64,000 nucleotides of DNA, taken from positions 4,969,595 to 5,033,594 of the forward strand of contig CM030933.1 of the NCBI GenBank assembly GCA_018136815.1, in the 5' to 3' direction. The translations under genes and the position numbers were made by a program. This DNA is from Isochrysis galbana. Lineage: Eukaryota; Haptophyta; Isochrysidales; Isochrysidaceae. This document shows, piece by piece, positions 60,581 to 64,000 of the stretch (its first letter is position 1; every line of letters starts with the position of its first letter). The notes under the pieces were generated by a model, which had not been told where the DNA came from, ran no database searches, and saw only the letters and a list, made by a program, of their open reading frames with translations.

Positions 60581-60970
60581 CGGATGGATGCCCTGTCAGG
60601 TCTCAGGTCATCAGGTCTTGGCGACCTGATACCTGATATCAGGTGATATCAGGACCTGATATGAGGCTGATAAAAAAAAATCTTCTTAAAAATCTCCGCT
60701 ACACGTGCGGCGTGAGGCAGTGTGCTTGTGGACCTCCCTTCTGCCCAACCTTAACCCCTAACAACCCCCTTCCCCTTTCCCAGTTCCCTCTTTAGTGGAG
60801 AGCTGGTTCCGGGGAGGCCGCGCGCACTGCCTCGGCCGGGAGTTGGAGTGGAGGGGGCGGGAGAGTGTGGCTTTGGCTTTCGCTCGGGCTCGGCTAGTTC
60901 GTTCCTCTCTTGTGCCTCCTAAAAATTTTAGCGTTTACTTTCGCATTCTTTCCATAACGGTTCCCCCATC

Positions 60971-61590
60971 TCAAGTGATGTTTCGTATATCTAGACCTCT
61001 TGCCGCCTGCAAGAGGTCCTCCGATACTCCTAGGTTAAAGTCTTTGTCCACCATGTATAGAGGGCTTATCATTTTCCGAATATGTTTGTTACTCGGGGCG
61101 TGCAGCCCCATGCTAATTCGTTGTTTCCTCAGCCTTTGAAAGAAGCCGACCTTTGCTGTTGCTAATAGATGGTACCTTGTAAGGATCGCTCTGAGGATCG
61201 ATCTAACGGACCTACCGTCCGCATTACCGTACTGGATATTGTAGAAGTCCGTGAGGATATACCTCCACGCCAGGATACCCAAGTATCCCGAGGAGGGGTG
61301 AGGCCTGTCCACTTGGTAGCAAAAGATACGTTGGGCTACTTCAGAGCCCGGCCTAAGGACAATCCCCAGAAGTCCTTCAATGAATTCGAATATGGGCTCC
61401 GTCGAGATGCATACAGCTAAATGCGTGGAGCTTTCGGGGGCTATACCGCAAAAACGGCACGTCGGGTCATCCGCGAATCTATTCGCCGTGGCTATCCTCC
61501 TATGTAGGATGTGTTTGAAGTGCATGTACGAGTCCCTTGGCGTTAAGAAGTTGTACTTATATAGCTGAGATATTTGCTTCCATTTTCCTG
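60971..61590 (-). pseudogene. LINE family A ORF2 tail
   Basis: ISGKWKQISQLYKYNFLTPR opens the retained part. The CX2CX8HX3C finger (CRFCGIAPESSTHLAVC) and the conserved end GLDIRNIT (stop at 60971) follow. Confidence 0.75.
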
Positions 61591-62778
61591 AGATGTGAAG
61601 TTTTCTCCGTCGTCAAGGGTTACGTGGAAGTTACGTGGGAAGCGGTGTCCCAATGCGGAGGTGTCCGTGTAGACATAGAAGTGCCAAATCGGACGCTTGC
61701 CCGACTCGACTTTCGTGATCCCTTCTATGGTGGTTTTGGCGCGCTGTTGGTTGCCCCGTAGTACGTGGAACCCTTCGCGCTCCAGTGCGCTCGCGAGATG
61801 GCGGGTTTTCGTCTTGTAAGCCTTTACCGGGTCGAAAATGCGAAACACTATGTATGTTGCCACCTCCTTCAGAGAGGACCGGACGGCGCTAGATTTGCGT
61901 GGGGCCGAGTCGGCAAGTGCGCCGTAGGTGACCGCAAAGTCGTGCGAGACACCCGAGAGGGCAGCTTGGAGTTTGTCGCCGTAGGCGGCTTTGAATTGGT
62001 CGTGCGCGTCCTCATCGACATAGAAAATCCAAGGTCCTTTACGCCCTTTGTCCATCCCATCCGGGGTTGCGTTCAAGCCCTCAAGCTTGGAGAGAAGAAA
62101 CTTCATGTATGTAGCAATGTCTTCACTCTTAATCTCCTTCTTGTCGTCAGCCAGCTGTGCTAGCTGAATGAAGAAGGGGGTGTCGTCCGGTTCCTCCTCC
62201 TCATCATGAGGGGGGGAGGCGAATTGTGTGGTGTGGGTTTGGAACGATTTCGGTTCCGACTGGGGGTCCGCTCGCTTGCGCGAGGGCGGTGGTGGTTGTT
62301 GAGTTGGTGGAGGTGAGGCCTTCTGTGCTTCTTGCGGGTGCTTCCCTTTGGGGCCGGCCGCCTCAGCGTACGACTTCTGTGCTGAATTGTTGGAGGGGTT
62401 GGAAACCGTAAAGGCTCCAAGGATTGATTGTTGAGTCAAGTGCCCGCCCCCGAGGGGTGCACTGAAGGTAGGAGTTGCCACCATGGGGGTGGCAGCAAGG
62501 CTGCCACCCACCATGGGGAGTCCTTGTTGCGTTGGCATGGCGGCAGTGGCTGGCGGCAGGGCCAGAGGCTGGCTCTGTTGTTCTGCAGGGAACAGGACTC
62601 TGCCTGTTCCCTGCTTGTGTGGCTGTTGAGGAGGCGAGGGCGGTAGGATCATGTCCACATCGTTGTCAGTCAGGGGGGCGGCCTGCGAGCGCTTCGGCTC
62701 CGGCGGCTTGGGGCGGCCCCGGTGGGGCGTCGTGGCGGCGGGGGGCTGGGAGGTGGGAGCGGTCGGCGCGCGCTCCAT
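61591..62778 (-). CDS. LINE family A ORF1
   Basis: This is the longest ORF1 in the window. It has MERAPTAPTSQPPAATTPHR, a Pro/Gln-rich middle with a basic PPPSRKRADPQSEP motif, the conserved TPFFIQLAQLADDKKEIKSE and GPWIFYVDEDAHDQFKAAYG, and a C-terminal RKSSAVRSSLKEVATYIVFR region ending RNFHVTLDDGENF. Out of frame with the ORF2 tail, it stops soon after the deletion junction. No RRM or zinc knuckle is obvious, so its RNA-binding role is by analogy with other LINEs. Confidence 0.6.
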
Positions 62779-62852
62779 CGCTAAAACTATAACAATAGTT
62801 TGTTGATATGAGGCTGATATCAGGTGGTCCACCACTAATATTATAATTTTCT

Positions 62853-62885
62853 ATACGCCATAGAGGCAATTACATATCGGTACGC
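62853..62885 (+). mobile_element. Short LINE ORF2 scrap
   Basis: ATACGCCATAGAGGCAATTA matches the IRHRGNYIS codons of the copy at 3392 with few changes. It lies just outside the insertion at 60673-62803. Confidence 0.5.
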
Positions 62886-62989
62886 AACTGTTGCTTCTCT
62901 TGAGCAGAAAAGGAGCGGCGGCAAAACTCTGGCTCTAGAGCATAAGCAGCAGTCATGACTGGGGCGTGCAAGTGTGCAAGTATCCCCGG

Positions 62990-63150
62990 GGAGGACCGCC
63001 ATCTCGGCGCGCGGAGGGGGGGGTAGGGGGACCGCCGTCTCGGCGCGCAGAGGGGGGGGACTGCGCGGAGGGGGGGGGGAGGAAAGCAGCTGCGGAGGGG
63101 GGGGGGAACGGCGGAGGGGGGGGGGGAGGAAAGCAGCTGCGGAGGGGCGG
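62990..63150. repeat. G-rich tandem repeats
   Basis: GGACCGCC-TCTCGGCGCGC-GAGGGGGGG occurs twice, then AGGAAAGCAGCTGCGGAGGG twice, with long G-runs between. No gene. Confidence 0.8.
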
Positions 63151-63154
63151 GAAG

Positions 63155-63320
63155 CTGCGGAGGGTCGGCCCAGGTGCGCTACGTTGGGCCTGGTTCAGAG
63201 TGCGGGTTCCGGGCAGGCCTGTTGTTTGATCTTGCGTTGTCGCTTGGCTAGTGGAGTCCGGGCTGTTGCGTCTCTGCCTCAGGTGACAATTGCTGGTGTT
63301 CGAGCGGGAATCCGGAGGAG
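63155..63320 (-). mobile_element. LINE family B 3'-region fragment
   Basis: GCCTGGTTCAGAGTGCGGGT and the following sequence match 7340-7450 closely. The T-tailed terminus itself is missing, replaced by the G-rich repeats. Confidence 0.7.
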
Positions 63321-63638
63321 GAGTGAGCAAGTAGTAGCGTAGTGGGCATCTTCAAGAATTTTTTTAGAGAGTGTATGTGTTGGTGTTTGGGGCGGCACGT
63401 CTGCAACTTGGCAGAAGCCCTTCCCAAGAATTGGCCACACACTCGTTTGTCTCGAGATGGTCACGTGGAAGAGAACACTTTGAGTGCAACGTCCGGCGTG
63501 CAGGTAATGGCCACCGAGCAGAAGAACAAGTCAGCCTATCACATTGCCACTTCTACAAGAAGTCCTTCCAATATAACTCTTCGACCCGCACCAAAGAAGC
63601 TTGCGCAAGCCGCCACCAAGCGGGCAGCACGGCGGCTA
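63321..63638. other. Intergenic, nothing recognised
   Basis: Open frames exist on the plus strand, but none has a known motif. Confidence 0.35.
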
Positions 63639-64000
63639 CTACCTCCACTCGAGCGGCTTGCTGGAGTTGCTCAAGTCGATGTCGGCAACCTCCTTCTCGG
63701 GCTGCCGCCCATTGTAAAAGACGAGGACGTGCTGGTGGCTCATCCCAAGCTTGTGCGACTTTGAGAACTGCTTGGAGACGCGCATTGGCAACGTGTGCAG
63801 CGGGAATAGCATAACTGCCGAGTTGTAAAGCCGGAAGCCCGCCTCTTGGAACGCGTCGATGGTCTCACCCACAAAGTTGCGCATGAAGCCGTTCTCGTCG
63901 CGTATCTCGCCCACCACAAAGCACGCGAAGCGGCGGGGTGCGAGCCGGCGAGCAGCGGCGGCGATCACGGCACGATAGCCGTCAATAAAGTCAGCGTAGC
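63639..64000 (-). CDS. DNA-methyltransferase-like protein, C-terminal part (runs off the window)
   Basis: The frame is open through the right edge (YADFIDGYRAVI) and stops at 63639, about 120 residues. RFACFVVGEIRDENGFMRNF, VGETIDAFQEAGFRLYNSAV, PMRVSKQFSKSHKL and HQHVLVFYNG follow the pattern of ParB-associated, phage-type DNA methylase C-termini (RF-x-VFVVGD-RD-x-G, then KQF-x3-RKL-x3-HQNVLVF-KG). The catalytic DPPY/NPPF motif would lie upstream, outside the window. Host, viral or transposon origin cannot be decided from this part. Confidence 0.65.
   Translation of the reverse strand, partial: YADFIDGYRAVIAAAARRLAPRRFACFVVGEIRDENGFMRNFVGETIDAFQEAGFRLYNSAVMLFPLHTLPMRVSKQFSKSHKLGMSHQHVLVFYNGRQPEKEVADIDLSNSSKPLEWR

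Larger units (their letters stand above)
60673..62803 (-). mobile_element. LINE family A, internally deleted, with both ends and 16-bp TSD
   Basis: TGATATGAGGCTGATA flanks it at 60657-60672 and 62804-62819. The 5' end is the AACTAT-TGTT-ATAGTT hairpin before ATG 62778. The 3' end is AAGAAGA plus T. ORF1 runs directly into the ORF2 tail at about 61590, so the reverse-transcriptase region is deleted. It is inserted in the subterminal repeat region of the hAT remnant. Confidence 0.92.

Overview
This is a GC-rich nuclear genome scaffold from a eukaryotic alga, with two 100-base runs of N. Three kinds of evidence fit a flagellated, photosynthetic alga with a secondary red plastid, a haptophyte being my best guess: a double-domain chloroplast co-chaperonin (CPN20) with a signal-peptide-like leader running into an A-Y-V-A-P motif; axonemal proteins (an ODF3/SHIPPO-type PGPGAY-repeat protein and a dynein heavy-chain fragment); and compact GT-AG introns. 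The taxonomic call is inference.

Host genes, left to right: a small three-exon gene of unknown function (5.4-6.0 kb), SRP19 with a methionine-rich tail (9.2-10.0 kb), a GT8 glycosyltransferase and an RlmH-type rRNA methyltransferase diverging from each other (14.7-16.6 kb), a chromodomain/membrane ORF broken by a 7-bp duplication (18.0-18.7 kb), an FAD oxidoreductase with an inserted membrane hairpin and a C-terminal [2Fe-2S] domain (19.1-21.2 kb), the ODF3-like protein (25.1-25.9 kb), a 1500-residue protein kinase (29.6-34.1 kb), an isolated AAA1-AAA2 dynein piece ending at a gap (37.2-39.7 kb), CPN20 (40.5-41.3 kb), a two-exon IF-1-like protein (43.1-43.7 kb), a second GT8 (48.2-49.0 kb), two AT-richer orphan ORFs beside a 65-bp satellite (49.7-51.2 kb), a two-exon DHHC palmitoyltransferase (52.7-54.2 kb), a four-exon 101-residue membrane protein behind a 1.7-kb minisatellite (56.4-59.2 kb), and part of a DNA-methyltransferase-like gene at the right edge.

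Mobile DNA fills most of the rest. At least three related LINE-like families (here A, B and C/D) share an N-terminal Met-Glu-Arg ORF1, an ORF2 C-terminal CX2CX8HX3C finger, a short hairpin just upstream of the ORF1 start, and (A, B, C) a T-rich 3' end. Several copies keep both ends and 16-17-bp target duplications but have lost the middle. I found no reverse-transcriptase domain in any copy. There are also a short LTR (TRIM-like) family with three LTRs, a 1.66-kb terminal-inverted-repeat element with a 5-bp target duplication inside one LTR, and hAT pieces, one of them a complete 883-bp element with an 8-bp duplication.

The best single locus is 44.4-47.9 kb. There a LINE inserted next to the second GT8 gene and was then hit by a hAT element and two other LINE copies, and every insertion is still bracketed by its own target duplication. 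A frameshifted family-B DNA polymerase remnant (41.8-42.3 kb) may come from a giant virus or a host polymerase copy.
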